Assembly (NCBI GenBank): GCA_039185235.1
Contig: JBCDAS010000048.1
Coordinates: forward strand, 1-17,559
DNA: 17,559 bases
Reading direction: 5' to 3'
Origin: Thermohalobaculum sp039185235
GTDB taxonomy: Bacteria; Pseudomonadota; Alphaproteobacteria; Rhodobacterales; Rhodobacteraceae
The notes beneath the pieces were generated by a model. It was given only the letters and a program-made list of their open reading frames with translations. It was not told where the DNA came from and did no database searches. Each line of letters opens with the position of its first letter. Position 1 is the stretch's first letter. Shown here in pieces: positions 1 through 6,884 of this stretch. A program made the translations under genes and the position numbers.

Positions 1-115
1 AGTTACTAGTCACGACAAGCTGCTTACGCGTCATGCTGAGCGAGGCCATCAAGACCCCCTCATCATCATCCACGCAAACGTGCCCCCCGCGACCCTCTTG
101 TTGGGTCGTGTTCAC
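1..115 (-). CDS. Start of an unidentified protein, cut by the window edge
   Basis: On the minus strand a reading frame opens with GTG at 115 and stays open for 38 codons to the window edge. An AGAGG ribosome-binding site lies 8 nt before it. The N-terminus reads MNTTQQEGRGGHVCVDDDEG. A second in-frame start (ATG at 49, reading MASLSMTRKQLVV) also has a GAGGGG site about 6 nt upstream, so the true start is undecided. The gene follows the terminator behind mltG, so it is probably a separate transcription unit. I do not recognise the protein. Confidence is limited because only about 115 bases are visible; the evidence is the open frame, the Shine-Dalgarno signals and the lack of any other gene here. 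Confidence 0.4.
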   Translation of the reverse strand, partial: MNTTQQEGRGGHVCVDDDEGVLMASLSMTRKQLVVTSN

Positions 116-186
116 GTTAATCGCCTCTCATTTGGTTTTGTGGTTCGCCAGGCGCTGCGCCGCGCTTCCATAAGCCCCAGAAACGC

Positions 187-216
187 AAAAAGGCGACCCG
201 TTCTCTGGCCGCCTTT
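187..216 (-). terminator. Intrinsic terminator after mltG
   Basis: Read on the minus strand, a 10-bp stem (arms 207-216 and 189-198, one mismatch, 8-nt loop) runs into TTTTT. It lies about 80 nt past the mltG stop and ahead of the next minus-strand gene, so it probably ends the acpP-fabF-mltG transcript. Confidence 0.6.
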
Positions 217-293
217 CGGACACACATCATCTAGCGTGCTCTTCTTCTACCCAGGAGCGCTCTGAATGTCAATGATTAATCTTAGAATTGTGT

Positions 294-1286
294 CTAATTC
301 TCTTGTTGAGCCTGCCGTGCCCGCTCGATCTCCCGCCAAGCGCGGACGTTTCTGAGATGCTCATTATATGTCTTGGCAAAGGCATGCCCGCCGCTTCCAT
401 CGGCGACAAAATAAAGAAACTCCGTCTCCGCCGGGTTGGACACAGCTTCGATTGCGGCACGGCCGGGATTCGAGATCGGAGTCGGCGGGAGAGCGGGAAT
501 TTGATAAGTATTATAAGGGGTTTGGCGGTCCAGCTCGCTTTGCCTCAACCCCCGGCGCAGCTTCTCCTTGCCCAAGGTCAGGCCATAGCGCACCGTCGCA
601 TCCGCCTCCAGCTTCTGCCCCCGGTTCAACCGGTTGACAAAGACCGAGGCGACCTTGTCCAACTCCCCCAGCCCCGCCTCACTTTGAACGATCGAGGCAA
701 GGATCAGCATCTCCTCTTTGTTGCGCAACGGCAGATCCGGTTTCCGGTTCTCCCAAGCCGCCGAGAGAATCGCTTCCTGGGCCTCGACCATCTTCTGCAG
801 CACATCTGCGCGGGACTGATTCCTTGTGTAGAAATGCGTGTCGGGCGCCACATGACCTTCCGGAGGCACTTCCGCAATCTCACCCGTCAAAAGCTCCTGC
901 GCATTCAGACGAGCAACCACTTGGAAGCTGGTCATCCCCTCAGGAACCGTGACTTTATACTGCTCCGTCCGGCCCGTGACGATCAGCGCCAGAACGTCCT
1001 CCATCGAGGCTTTGGCGGGGATCCGGTACTCGCCAAACTTAATCCGCCGATCTTGACCTGTGTAACGCGCACCGAGGCGGAAGATCATCTGATTGTCGAT
1101 CACACCTGCTTTGGTCAGAATCTCCGAGGTGGTACGCAGATTGGCCCCCGCAGGTACGCTCACCAGGGTCTCCTCTTGCAAAGGCCCAGGCGCAACAAAC
1201 GTCCGCTGCCCCTGAAAAATCATCGCCACCAGCACGAGGCCAGCGACAATGAGCAAACTCATGACGTTGGAGGCGATATGGCGCAT
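294..1286 (-). CDS. mltG: Endolytic murein transglycosylase MltG (YceG family)
   Basis: This inner-membrane lytic transglycosylase cleaves nascent peptidoglycan and sets glycan strand length. The 330-aa protein has one N-terminal membrane segment (about residues 8-24), a LysM-like region, then the catalytic YceG domain. That domain shows ILASIVQSEAG (196-205), VASVFVNRL, TPYNTYQIPALPPTPISNPG and FVADGSGGHAF. By recalled alignment with E. coli MltG, catalytic Glu218 corresponds to E203 here. The Q two residues earlier replaces a non-catalytic Glu of the usual IVEKET, so I see no loss of activity. The ATG at 1286 is chosen for its typical MRHIASN start; the best Shine-Dalgarno (GGGAG) is rather far, about 14 nt. 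It lies directly downstream of fabF, as in many alphaproteobacteria. Confidence 0.95.
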   Translation of the reverse strand: MRHIASNVMSLLIVAGLVLVAMIFQGQRTFVAPGPLQEETLVSVPAGANLRTTSEILTKAGVIDNQMIFRLGARYTGQDRRIKFGEYRIPAKASMEDVLALIVTGRTEQYKVTVPEGMTSFQVVARLNAQELLTGEIAEVPPEGHVAPDTHFYTRNQSRADVLQKMVEAQEAILSAAWENRKPDLPLRNKEEMLILASIVQSEAGLGELDKVASVFVNRLNRGQKLEADATVRYGLTLGKEKLRRGLRQSELDRQTPYNTYQIPALPPTPISNPGRAAIEAVSNPAETEFLYFVADGSGGHAFAKTYNEHLRNVRAWREIERARQAQQEN

Positions 1287-1377
1287 CGGTCGGCCTGATA
1301 CTCCCTTGGCGGCAGCGCTTTGACCAAGCGCCCTTTGGCTCCGTCTTAGCTAAGAATTCGGCGCCCGACCAGACCTC

Positions 1378-2637
1378 TCAAACGCTGCGGAAGATCACGC
1401 TCGCATTGGTGCCCCCGAACCCGAAGGAGTTCGACAGCGCCACATTGATCTCCCGCTCCGTCTTCGAAAGCGGGCTCAGATCAATCGGTGTCTCCACCGA
1501 AGGATCGTTCAGGTTCAAAGTCGGCGGTGCCGCGTTGTCCCGGATCGCGAGGATCGAGAAGATCGCCTCAATCGCCCCCGCAGCCCCCAGCAGATGCCCG
1601 GTCGAAGACTTGGTCGAAGACATCGTCACATTGGCCGCGTGATTGTCCAAAAGCCGGGTGACCGCGCCAAGTTCAATCTCATCACCCAACGGGGTCGAAG
1701 TCCCATGGGCGTTGACATAATCAATCGCAGATGGCTCCAACCCGGCATTGCGCAGCGCCGCTTTCATAGACCGGAATCCTCCATCCCCGTCCGAAGCCGG
1801 TGCGGTGATGTGATAGGCATCGCCTGAAAGCCCATAGCCCACCACTTCGGCATAGATCTTGGCGCCCCGCGCAACCGCATGCTGATATTCCTCGAGCACA
1901 ACCACGCCGGCCCCTTCGCCCATAACGAATCCATCCCGACCGCTGTCATACGGCCGCGAGGCGGTCTCCGGCGCTTCGTTATATCCGGTTGAGAGCGCCT
2001 TACACGCCGCAAATCCCGCCACCGAGAGCTCACAAATCGGGCTCTCCGCCCCCCCGGCGAGCATCACATCCGCGTCGCCGAGCATGATCAACCGGGCCGC
2101 GTCGCCCACTGCATGTGCGCCCGTGGAACAGGCCGTCACCACAGCATGATTAGGTCCTTTGAACCCATATCGGATCGAGACATGACCCGAGCAGAGATTG
2201 ATCAAAGCGCCGGGGATAAAGAATGGGCTGACCCGGCGATGGCCCTTCTCTTTCAGCGTGATCGCCGTGTTTCCGATCGACTCGATCCCACCGACGCCCG
2301 AGCCGATCATGACACCCGTGCGTTCCAACTCCTCGGGATCCTCAGGCCGCCAATCCGCATCCGCCACCGCTTGATCAGCGGCGGCAAGCGCATAGACAAT
2401 GAAGCGATCAACCTTGCGCTGCTCCTTGGGTGCGACCCAATCATCCGCGTTGAACGTGCCATCCGAGCCATCCCCCAAAGGGATCTCGCATGCGATCTGA
2501 CAGGGAAGGTGCTCCGCATCGAAATGCTTGATTTTGCCCGCACCCGACTGGCCACCGAGGACCCGGCGCCACGTCTCCTCGACCCCGCATGCCAAAGGCG
2601 TCACCATTCCCATGCCCGTCACCACAACTCGGCGCAT
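1378..2637 (-). CDS. fabF: 3-oxoacyl-[acyl-carrier-protein] synthase II
   Basis: This beta-ketoacyl-ACP synthase condenses acyl-ACP with malonyl-ACP in fatty acid elongation and is important for making unsaturated C18 chains. The 419-aa length is normal for FabF. The catalytic triad is visible: Cys170 in VVTACSTGAHA, His311 in VNAHGTSTPLGD and His348 in SSTGHLLGAAG, with the conserved Lys343 just before. The C-terminal NSFGFGGTNAS glycine-rich motif is present. A GGAGAGAG site precedes the ATG by about 5 nt. It lies between acpP and mltG on the same strand, so the carrier protein and the enzyme that uses it are probably cotranscribed. Confidence 0.97.
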   Translation of the reverse strand: MRRVVVTGMGMVTPLACGVEETWRRVLGGQSGAGKIKHFDAEHLPCQIACEIPLGDGSDGTFNADDWVAPKEQRKVDRFIVYALAAADQAVADADWRPEDPEELERTGVMIGSGVGGIESIGNTAITLKEKGHRRVSPFFIPGALINLCSGHVSIRYGFKGPNHAVVTACSTGAHAVGDAARLIMLGDADVMLAGGAESPICELSVAGFAACKALSTGYNEAPETASRPYDSGRDGFVMGEGAGVVVLEEYQHAVARGAKIYAEVVGYGLSGDAYHITAPASDGDGGFRSMKAALRNAGLEPSAIDYVNAHGTSTPLGDEIELGAVTRLLDNHAANVTMSSTKSSTGHLLGAAGAIEAIFSILAIRDNAAPPTLNLNDPSVETPIDLSPLSKTEREINVALSNSFGFGGTNASVIFRSV

Positions 2638-2723
2638 CTCTCGTCTCTCTCCGTCAGTTTTCTACGCAACCTAGGCGCAACAGCCCGGCGACACAATCCG
2701 GGGACCGTTCGCTTCAGAACAGC

Positions 2724-2755
2724 AAACGCGGCGCCCGGTCGCCCGGTGGCCGCGT
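2724..2755 (-). terminator. Possible attenuating hairpin between acpP and fabF
   Basis: On the minus strand, arms ACGCGGC (2749-2755 in complement) and GCCGCGT (2726-2732) pair around a GC-rich loop and are followed by TTTGCTGTTCT. The U-tract is imperfect. In this position it could lower fabF expression relative to the much more abundant acyl carrier protein. That role is inference. Confidence 0.3.
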
Positions 2756-2790
2756 CTAAACGTGTTTTGGCAGCCCAAAGGGCCGATGGA

Positions 2791-3027
2791 TCAGGCCGAC
2801 TTCTCAGTGATGAACTTCACCGCGTCGCCAAAGGTTTGGATGCTCTCTGCCGCATCATCCGGGATCTCGATGCCGAACTCTTCTTCAAAGGCCATCACCA
2901 GTTCCACGGTGTCGAGGCTGTCAGCACCCAGATCGTCGATGAAGCTGGCGCCTTCGACAACTTTGTCCGCTTCGACGCCAAGATGCTCGACGACGATACC
3001 TTTCACGCGCTCTGCGATATCGCTCAT
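2791..3027 (-). CDS. acpP: Acyl carrier protein
   Basis: This is the cytosolic carrier of growing acyl chains. The 78-aa acidic protein has the phosphopantetheine attachment motif GADSLDTVELVMAFEEEF, with the modified Ser at residue 37. The N-terminus MSDIAERVKGIVVEHLGV is typical of the family. I chose the ATG at 3027 because GGAGAAACC sits right before it and 78 residues is the normal length; the longer open frame to 3060 only adds a non-conserved extension. The neighbours fabG and fabF are its enzymes. A candidate promoter lies about 80 nt upstream. Confidence 0.97.
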   Translation of the reverse strand: MSDIAERVKGIVVEHLGVEADKVVEGASFIDDLGADSLDTVELVMAFEEEFGIEIPDDAAESIQTFGDAVKFITEKSA

Positions 3028-3103
3028 GGTTTCTCCTGTGTTTTTGGGCCGGCTGGCCACGTGTTGGGGCCGTCAGGCCATGTCGTGCGTTGAATCCGCG
3101 CTG

Positions 3104-3132
3104 CTCTTATCAACATCAGTTGGAAAGCGCAA
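3104..3132 (-). promoter_or_regulatory. Candidate sigma-70-type promoter for acpP-fabF
   Basis: On the minus strand TTGCGC (3127-3132) and TAAGAG (3104-3109) are spaced by exactly 17 nt in the fabG-acpP gap. This would give an mRNA leader of roughly 70 nt. The -35 box matches 4 of 6 and the -10 box is weak, so this is a pattern call only. Confidence 0.4.
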
Positions 3133-3169
3133 TTTGTGTTTTGAGACCTCTTCGCGCAAGTCCCGGCGC

Positions 3170-3907
3170 CTAGATCATCGCCATCCCGCCATTCACATGC
3201 AGGGTCTGACCGGTGACATAAGCCGCCTCCTCGGACGCGAGGTAGACCACCGCCGAGGCACATTCCGCGGCCGTGCCCATGCGCCCCGCCGGGATGACGC
3301 CAAAGATCTTGTCCTTTTGATCATCGGTCAGCTTGTCGGTCATCGCCGTCTCGATGAAACCTGGCGCCACACAGTTCACAGTGACATTGCGCGAGGCGAT
3401 CTCCGAGGCCAGCGATTTCGTCATCCCGATCATCCCCGCTTTGGAGGCGGCATAATTCCCCTGGCCCGGATTGCCCGTCACCCCGACCACCGAGGTGATC
3501 CCGATGATCCGCCCCCAGCGCGCTTTCATCATGCCACGAAGGACTGCTTTGGAGAGCCGAAAGGTCGCCGTAAGGTTCACATGGATGACCTGGTCCCACT
3601 CCTCAGCGCTCATGCGCATAAAGATATTGTCGCGCGTGATCCCGGCATTGTTGACCAGAATGTCCAACCCGCCCATGGCGTCAGAGGCTTGCTTGGGCAA
3701 GGCGTCCACGGCATCGAGATCTGAGAGGTTACAGGGCGCTACATGGGCCCGCGCCCCCAAGTCAGCCGCCAGAGCCTCCAAGGGCTCAACCCGGGTGCCC
3801 GAGAGCGCAACCTCAGCCCCCTGGCCATGAAGTGCCCGGGCAATTTCACCGCCAATTCCGCCCGAGGCGCCTGTCACCAGTGCCCGCTTGCCTGTCAGAT
3901 CAAACAT
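3170..3907 (-). CDS. fabG: 3-oxoacyl-[acyl-carrier-protein] reductase
   Basis: This NADPH-dependent short-chain dehydrogenase reduces beta-ketoacyl-ACP in each elongation cycle. The 245-aa protein has the Rossmann motif TGASGGIG (12-19), the NNAG motif (87-90), catalytic Asn111, and the Ser139-Tyr152-Lys156 triad (YAASK). The PG/ETAM segment and a C-terminus ending in HVNGGMAMI are as in FabG. GGAGG lies 4 nt before the ATG at 3907; a longer frame to 4108 exists but runs through a G-rich inverted repeat and has no family homology. acpP follows on the same strand. fabD lies upstream, separated by an unrelated envelope protein gene. Confidence 0.97.
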   Translation of the reverse strand: MFDLTGKRALVTGASGGIGGEIARALHGQGAEVALSGTRVEPLEALAADLGARAHVAPCNLSDLDAVDALPKQASDAMGGLDILVNNAGITRDNIFMRMSAEEWDQVIHVNLTATFRLSKAVLRGMMKARWGRIIGITSVVGVTGNPGQGNYAASKAGMIGMTKSLASEIASRNVTVNCVAPGFIETAMTDKLTDDQKDKIFGVIPAGRMGTAAECASAVVYLASEEAAYVTGQTLHVNGGMAMI

Positions 3908-3989
3908 CTCGCCTCCGCCGCAAAGCAATTCTGTCTCCGAGCAAATCCGGATCCGATCTGATCGCGCAGATCTGCTCAAACCCAGACCT

Positions 3990-4071
3990 TGGGCCTTTTC
4001 GGGGGCGGATGTGCCGCGCGCCGAGGGGGGTGGGTGGGGGCGGGCGGCGGATCCGCTCCCGAAAAGGCCCA
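3990..4071. repeat. Long inverted repeat with a G-quadruplex motif in its loop
   Basis: Arms 3991-4010 and 4051-4070 are complementary over 20 bp with one G/T-type mismatch, and a further A-T pair extends them to 3990/4071. The 40-nt loop is strongly strand-biased and contains GGGGGGTGGGTGGGGGCGGG at 4025-4044 on the plus strand, which fits the four-run G-quadruplex pattern. It sits between the VPLP-CTERM gene and fabG. Neither arm runs into a T-tract, so it is not a classic terminator. The remainder of the 3908-4125 gap holds short palindromes (GCAGATCTGC near 3965) and no gene. Confidence 0.7.
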
Positions 4072-4098
4072 GATGCCGCCCTCTAACGAGACGAAGGC

Positions 4099-4113
4099 GG
4101 GGATGCAATCCCC
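4099..4113 (-). terminator. Short hairpin after the VPLP-CTERM gene
   Basis: GGGGAT-GCA-ATCCCC is a perfect 6-bp hairpin starting 13 nt after the stop of the minus-strand gene at 4126. No clear U-tract follows, so terminator function is doubtful. Confidence 0.3.
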
Positions 4114-4125
4114 ACCCGCAGCGCT

Positions 4126-4740
4126 TTAGGCGCTCTGACGCGGAGAAGCGGTATAGCCGAGAGCAGCCAGACCGCTCAAAACCAGAAGCAGCCCGCCCGG
4201 CAGGGGCACTTGCGAGACGGTGATGCCCGAAATCATCACACCGCGTTGATTGCCACCATTCGGCTCGGTTCCAGTCAGCCGAAACTGCGTTCCAACAAAG
4301 TCCAGGTTGAAACTGGTGAACTGATCGGAATTGTCCGGAGCCTGCGGTGTCTCGAGATCAATCGGGCTCTCACCAACGACGCCGAAGGAAAAGCTCTGCG
4401 GCTCATTAAATGTCGAGAAGATCTCGATCGCTGTCACACGCACAGTCTGCCCAAAATCGAGTATCAAGAACTCGTTGAACCCGGTCGAAGCCTGTTGCGC
4501 CAAACGACGTCCCTCGGGAAACCCGCTCACACCCAGGCCCCGGCTTCCATTCGTCGCCACCAAAGGCTCCGCCCCGGGCACTTCACTGCCTGCCGTAACC
4601 GCCAGGTCATCAGTTCCGAAAGCATCCAGGAGAATAGTTGGCGGGTTCGGCCCACCAATAGTCAGATCCAGTGTAATTGCTTGGGCAACACCACTCGACA
4701 TTGCGAGACCAGCCAAGGCCCCGATCCACATCTTCCACAT
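4126..4740 (-). CDS. Exported protein with VPLP-type C-terminal sorting signal
   Basis: The 204-aa protein has an N-terminal signal peptide (MWKMWIGALAGLAMSSGVAQA, cleavage likely after residue 21). A Gly/Thr/Asn-rich beta-type ectodomain follows, with no catalytic motif that I recognise. The C-terminus has VPLP at 178-181, then a hydrophobic helix (183-197) and a short tail with one Arg. This is the architecture of PEP-CTERM/VPLPA-CTERM proteins processed by exosortases in Rhodobacterales. The usual basic tail is weak (SPRQSA). GGAG lies 7 nt before the chosen ATG. The gene is wedged between fabD and fabG, an uncommon place. The ectodomain (FLILDFGQTVRVTAIEIFS) suggests a jelly-roll fold, but this is a guess. 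Confidence 0.75.
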   Translation of the reverse strand: MWKMWIGALAGLAMSSGVAQAITLDLTIGGPNPPTILLDAFGTDDLAVTAGSEVPGAEPLVATNGSRGLGVSGFPEGRRLAQQASTGFNEFLILDFGQTVRVTAIEIFSTFNEPQSFSFGVVGESPIDLETPQAPDNSDQFTSFNLDFVGTQFRLTGTEPNGGNQRGVMISGITVSQVPLPGGLLLVLSGLAALGYTASPRQSA

Positions 4741-4850
4741 TACACAACTCCACCCACAAACATATCGCTCGCTGAGGCAGGAGCAGATCTCGAACCGAGT
4801 TGGAAGCAAATTTTGCGTGAATCTGCATCAAATCCGAGAGATTCGTCGAG

Positions 4851-4871
4851 CCTGCCCCGGTCCGGGACAGG
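4851..4871 (-). terminator. GC-rich palindrome after fabD
   Basis: A near-perfect palindrome (CCTGCCCCGG / CCGGGACAGG around one central base, one G-T pair) lies about 30 nt past the fabD stop. It may end the fabD transcript before the envelope-protein gene, but no U-tract follows it. Confidence 0.35.
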
Positions 4872-4901
4872 CACGTCTCAGGCTGATACAGACCAACCGG
4901 A

Positions 4902-5828
4902 TCAGGCTATCAACTTCGCCAAATCCTCGGGCGTGCCAACTTGATGGGTTACCAAGCTGCGCTCAATGCGCCGGATCATCCCCGAGAGCGCCTTGCCCGC
5001 CCCCATTTCGACCGTCTCGGTGACCCCTTGAGCGGCCATCCAAACAACACTCTCGCGCCACCGAACCGAACCGGTCACTTGTTCGACCAGCAAGCCGCGG
5101 ATCTCGTCCGGATCTGACACGGAGGCCGCCCGCACATTGGCCACGACCGGCACGGAGGGTTGCTTGATCTCAACCTCAGCCAATGCCGCTTGCATCCGCT
5201 CCGCTGCGGGCTGCATCAAAGAGCAATGGAAAGGCGCTGAAACCGGCAGCAGCATTGCCCGTTTGGCGCCTTTTGTCTTGGCAATCTCCACCGCCCGCTC
5301 CACGGCTGCGCGATGGCCCGAGACAACCACCTGGCCCGGGTCGTTGTCATTCGCGGCCTGACACACTTCGCCTTCAGCCGCCTCTGTCGCGACCGCGCTT
5401 GCAGTGTCGAAATCCAGCCCCAACAAGGCGGCCATCGCTCCAACCCCGACCGGCACCGCCTCTTGCATCGCCGTCCCGCGGATCCGAAGCAATCGGGCGG
5501 TATCGGCAACACTAAACGCATCAGCCGCAGCCAACGCCGAGTACTCTCCCAAGGAATGCCCCGCCACGAAAGCCGCCTCAGAGATCGCGTGTCCCTCCAC
5601 AGCCAGCGCCCGTACCGCCGCCAGGGAGGTCGCCATCAAAGCCGGCTGAGCATTCGCCGTCAGCGTCAACTCCGCCTGTTCGCCCTCCCAAATCAACGCG
5701 CTCAGCTTCTCTCCCAACGCCTCATCGACTTCGTCAAAGACCGCTTTTGCTGACGGATAAGCCTCGGCCAGGGCTTTGCCCATGCCAATGCTCTGCGCCC
5801 CCTGGCCTGGAAAGAGATATGCCCGCAT
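4902..5828 (-). CDS. fabD: Malonyl-CoA:ACP transacylase
   Basis: This enzyme loads malonyl groups from CoA onto acyl carrier protein, the entry step for chain extension. The 308-aa length is standard. Motifs visible are FPGQGAQ (6-12), the nucleophile Ser92 in GHSLGEYSA, Arg117 in RIRGTAMQEAVP and catalytic His201 in SAPFHCSLM. AGGAG precedes the ATG by 6 nt. It heads the minus-strand fatty acid cluster, separated from fabG by the VPLP-CTERM gene. Confidence 0.97.
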   Translation of the reverse strand: MRAYLFPGQGAQSIGMGKALAEAYPSAKAVFDEVDEALGEKLSALIWEGEQAELTLTANAQPALMATSLAAVRALAVEGHAISEAAFVAGHSLGEYSALAAADAFSVADTARLLRIRGTAMQEAVPVGVGAMAALLGLDFDTASAVATEAAEGEVCQAANDNDPGQVVVSGHRAAVERAVEIAKTKGAKRAMLLPVSAPFHCSLMQPAAERMQAALAEVEIKQPSVPVVANVRAASVSDPDEIRGLLVEQVTGSVRWRESVVWMAAQGVTETVEMGAGKALSGMIRRIERSLVTHQVGTPEDLAKLIA

Positions 5829-5848
5829 GTCGTCTCCTTGGATTTTCC

Positions 5849-5880
5849 CGTGGCTTGAGCCACGACCTGACGGATGTCAA
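5849..5880 (-). promoter_or_regulatory. TTGACA box and 16-bp palindrome upstream of fabD
   Basis: A perfect -35-like TTGACA (5875-5880, minus strand) is followed by the palindrome CGTGGCTTGAGCCACG (5849-5864), which covers the place where a -10 box would fall. No good -10 is seen. It could be an operator or a leader hairpin; nothing identifies the regulator. The rest of the 5829-6010 gap shows no other gene. Confidence 0.3.
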
Positions 5881-6010
5881 GGCGCTGCGCAGCCGACGAG
5901 AACCTCGCGCAGCCAACAACATTCAGCCTTGAATTGTGGGAAAAGTCACTGCGACCCGTCTTGGGACTGTGACAGCTTTCAGAAGTGTGAACGAAAAGGG
6001 GGGCTTTCCA

Positions 6011-6202
6011 ATGTCAGTTGCAGATATATTGCGTGATCCTCGGTCAGAGCAGAATGACGCATCGCGAGACCTTACCAAAGGTTACAACCAAAAACCGAGA
6101 ACCGTGAAGCGACGTAACCCGCTCGCGGACCCGCGGGACGGTCGGCCATCGGACTACTTCTTCTATGAGTCCCAGGCGCGCTATAGGCCAAAGCTCAGCT
6201 AA
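6011..6202 (+). CDS. Small hypothetical protein (63 aa)
   Basis: The predicted protein (MSVADILRDPRSEQNDASRD...) is hydrophilic and basic, with an Arg/Lys-rich middle (KPRTVKRRNPLADPRDGR) and an aromatic end (SDYFFYESQARYRPKLS). It has no membrane segment or cysteines. AAGGGGGG lies about 9 nt before the ATG. An in-frame upstream ATG (5936) would add 25 residues without a clear Shine-Dalgarno. The gene stands alone between the divergent fabD and a terminator at 6222, which suggests a monocistronic unit. I do not recognise the family. The basic, disordered look would suit nucleic-acid or ribosome contact, but that is speculation. Confidence 0.5.
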   Translation: MSVADILRDPRSEQNDASRDLTKGYNQKPRTVKRRNPLADPRDGRPSDYFFYESQARYRPKLS

Positions 6203-6221
6203 AACGGCCTGCAATCAGTGT

Positions 6222-6250
6222 AAAAAGGGGGCAAGGATCCCCCCTTTCTC
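6222..6250 (+). terminator. Intrinsic terminator (bidirectional)
   Basis: AAAGGGGG (6224-6231) pairs with CCCCCTTT (6240-6247) around an 8-nt loop. It is 20 nt past the stop of the 63-aa gene. The minus-strand reading has the better U-tract (TTTTT), so it may work both ways. Confidence 0.6.
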
Positions 6251-6273
6251 CAAAGATCCTTTCTAACAACAGC

Positions 6274-6300
6274 AAAGCCCAGGCGCTTGGGCTTGCTTTC
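6274..6300 (+). terminator. Second terminator-like hairpin before rpsF
   Basis: AAGCCCA and TGGGCTT (6275-6281, 6288-6294) form a 7-bp stem with a 6-nt loop, followed by GCTTTCC. It may back up the terminator at 6222. It overlaps the -35 box of the proposed rpsF promoter, so only one of the two functions may be real. Confidence 0.35.
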
Positions 6301-6321
6301 CTCACCCGAACCTCGTATCAG
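6293..6321 (+). promoter_or_regulatory. Candidate promoter of rpsF-rpsR-rplI
   Basis: TTGCTT (6293-6298) and TATCAG (6316-6321) are 17 nt apart. The preceding base makes the -35 region CTTGC-like, as is common for ribosomal genes in alphaproteobacteria. It would give a leader of about 100 nt before the rpsF start. Confidence 0.35.
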
Positions 6322-6332
6322 CCGCCCACTTT

Positions 6333-6394
6333 CCGAAAACTTGTTTTCGGCGACGCCACTCGTATGCGGGCTCGGGAAGTCATAGCCCCCGCAT
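6333..6394 (+). promoter_or_regulatory. Structured leader of the S6/S18/L9 operon
   Basis: Two hairpins lie between the candidate promoter and rpsF. CCGAAAACTTGTTTTCGG (6333-6350) is an 18-base perfect palindrome. ATGCGGG (6364-6370) pairs with CCCGCAT (6388-6394) and is followed by TTTT, as in an attenuator. S6:S18 autoregulatory leaders are known in many bacteria; I could not match their conserved bulge motif here, so identity with that RNA family is unproven. Confidence 0.4.
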
Positions 6395-6425
6395 TTTGAA
6401 GCGCGCCCGATTGAAAGGACTGCGC

Positions 6426-6884
6426 ATGCCGCTTTACGAGCATGTGATGATCGCGCGTCAGGATCTGTCCAACGCGCAGGCCGAAGGCTTGATCGAGCAA
6501 TTTGGCCAAGTGCTGACCGACAATGGCGGCACTGTCATCGGAACCGAGTATTGGGGCCTCCGGACCCTCGCCTACAAGATCAACAAGAACCGCAAGGGCC
6601 ATTATGGCTTCTTCCGCACAGACAGCCCATCGGGTGCCGTGCAGGAGATGGAGCGTCTGATGGGCTTGCACGAGGACATCATGCGGGTGATGACCATCAA
6701 GGTCGATGCCCATGACGAAGGCCCCTCAGCCGTGGTGCTGGCGAAGAACTCGCGCGATGAGCGCGGCCCGCGCCGGGATCGCGATGATCGTGGGCCACGT
6801 CGGGATCGGGATGACCGGCCGCCTCGCCGCGACCGCGATGACCGTCCGCCCCGTGAGGACCGCGCCCCGAGAGGAGAGGCATAA
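6426..6884 (+). CDS. rpsF: Small ribosomal subunit protein bS6
   Basis: S6 sits on the 30S platform and binds 16S rRNA together with S18. The 152-aa protein begins MPLYEHVMIARQDLSNAQAE and contains the S6 core (YWGLRTLAYKINKNRKGHY at 42-60; MRVMTIKV at 86-93). From about residue 108 it has a long charged tail made of three exact-frame 9-residue repeats, (G/P)PRRDRDDR. The ATG at 6426 is used because AAGGA lies 6 nt before it and the protein starts as in homologues; an ATG at 6396 would add 10 basic residues. Its stop overlaps the rpsR start (TAATG), so translation is probably coupled. Confidence 0.95.
   Translation: MPLYEHVMIARQDLSNAQAEGLIEQFGQVLTDNGGTVIGTEYWGLRTLAYKINKNRKGHYGFFRTDSPSGAVQEMERLMGLHEDIMRVMTIKVDAHDEGPSAVVLAKNSRDERGPRRDRDDRGPRRDRDDRPPRRDRDDRPPREDRAPRGEA
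6765..6845 (+). repeat. Three 27-bp tandem repeats in the rpsF tail
   Basis: Codons 114-140 encode (G/P)PRRDRDDR three times. The DNA copies differ mostly at third positions, so the repeat is kept at the protein level rather than being a fresh duplication. Confidence 0.8.

Noticed and set aside
80..265. 61-aa plus-strand frame at the left edge
   Set aside because: It runs through the mltG terminator and opposite a better supported minus-strand start at 115; no family pattern.
672..690. Loss of the MltG catalytic Glu, because the usual IVEKET reads IVQSEA
   Set aside because: By recalled numbering of E. coli MltG the catalytic residue is the second Glu of the motif, which is kept here as E203.
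882..902. Possible CRISPR or tandem array suggested by the dense GC-rich segments in mltG and fabF
   Set aside because: No repeated unit with regular spacing is present; the stretches are ordinary coding sequence.
288..1298. 336-aa plus-strand frame opposite mltG
   Set aside because: It is the complement of a clear mltG gene, has no motif or Shine-Dalgarno support, and is a GC-driven shadow. The same holds for the plus-strand frame at 2113-3093 over fabF.
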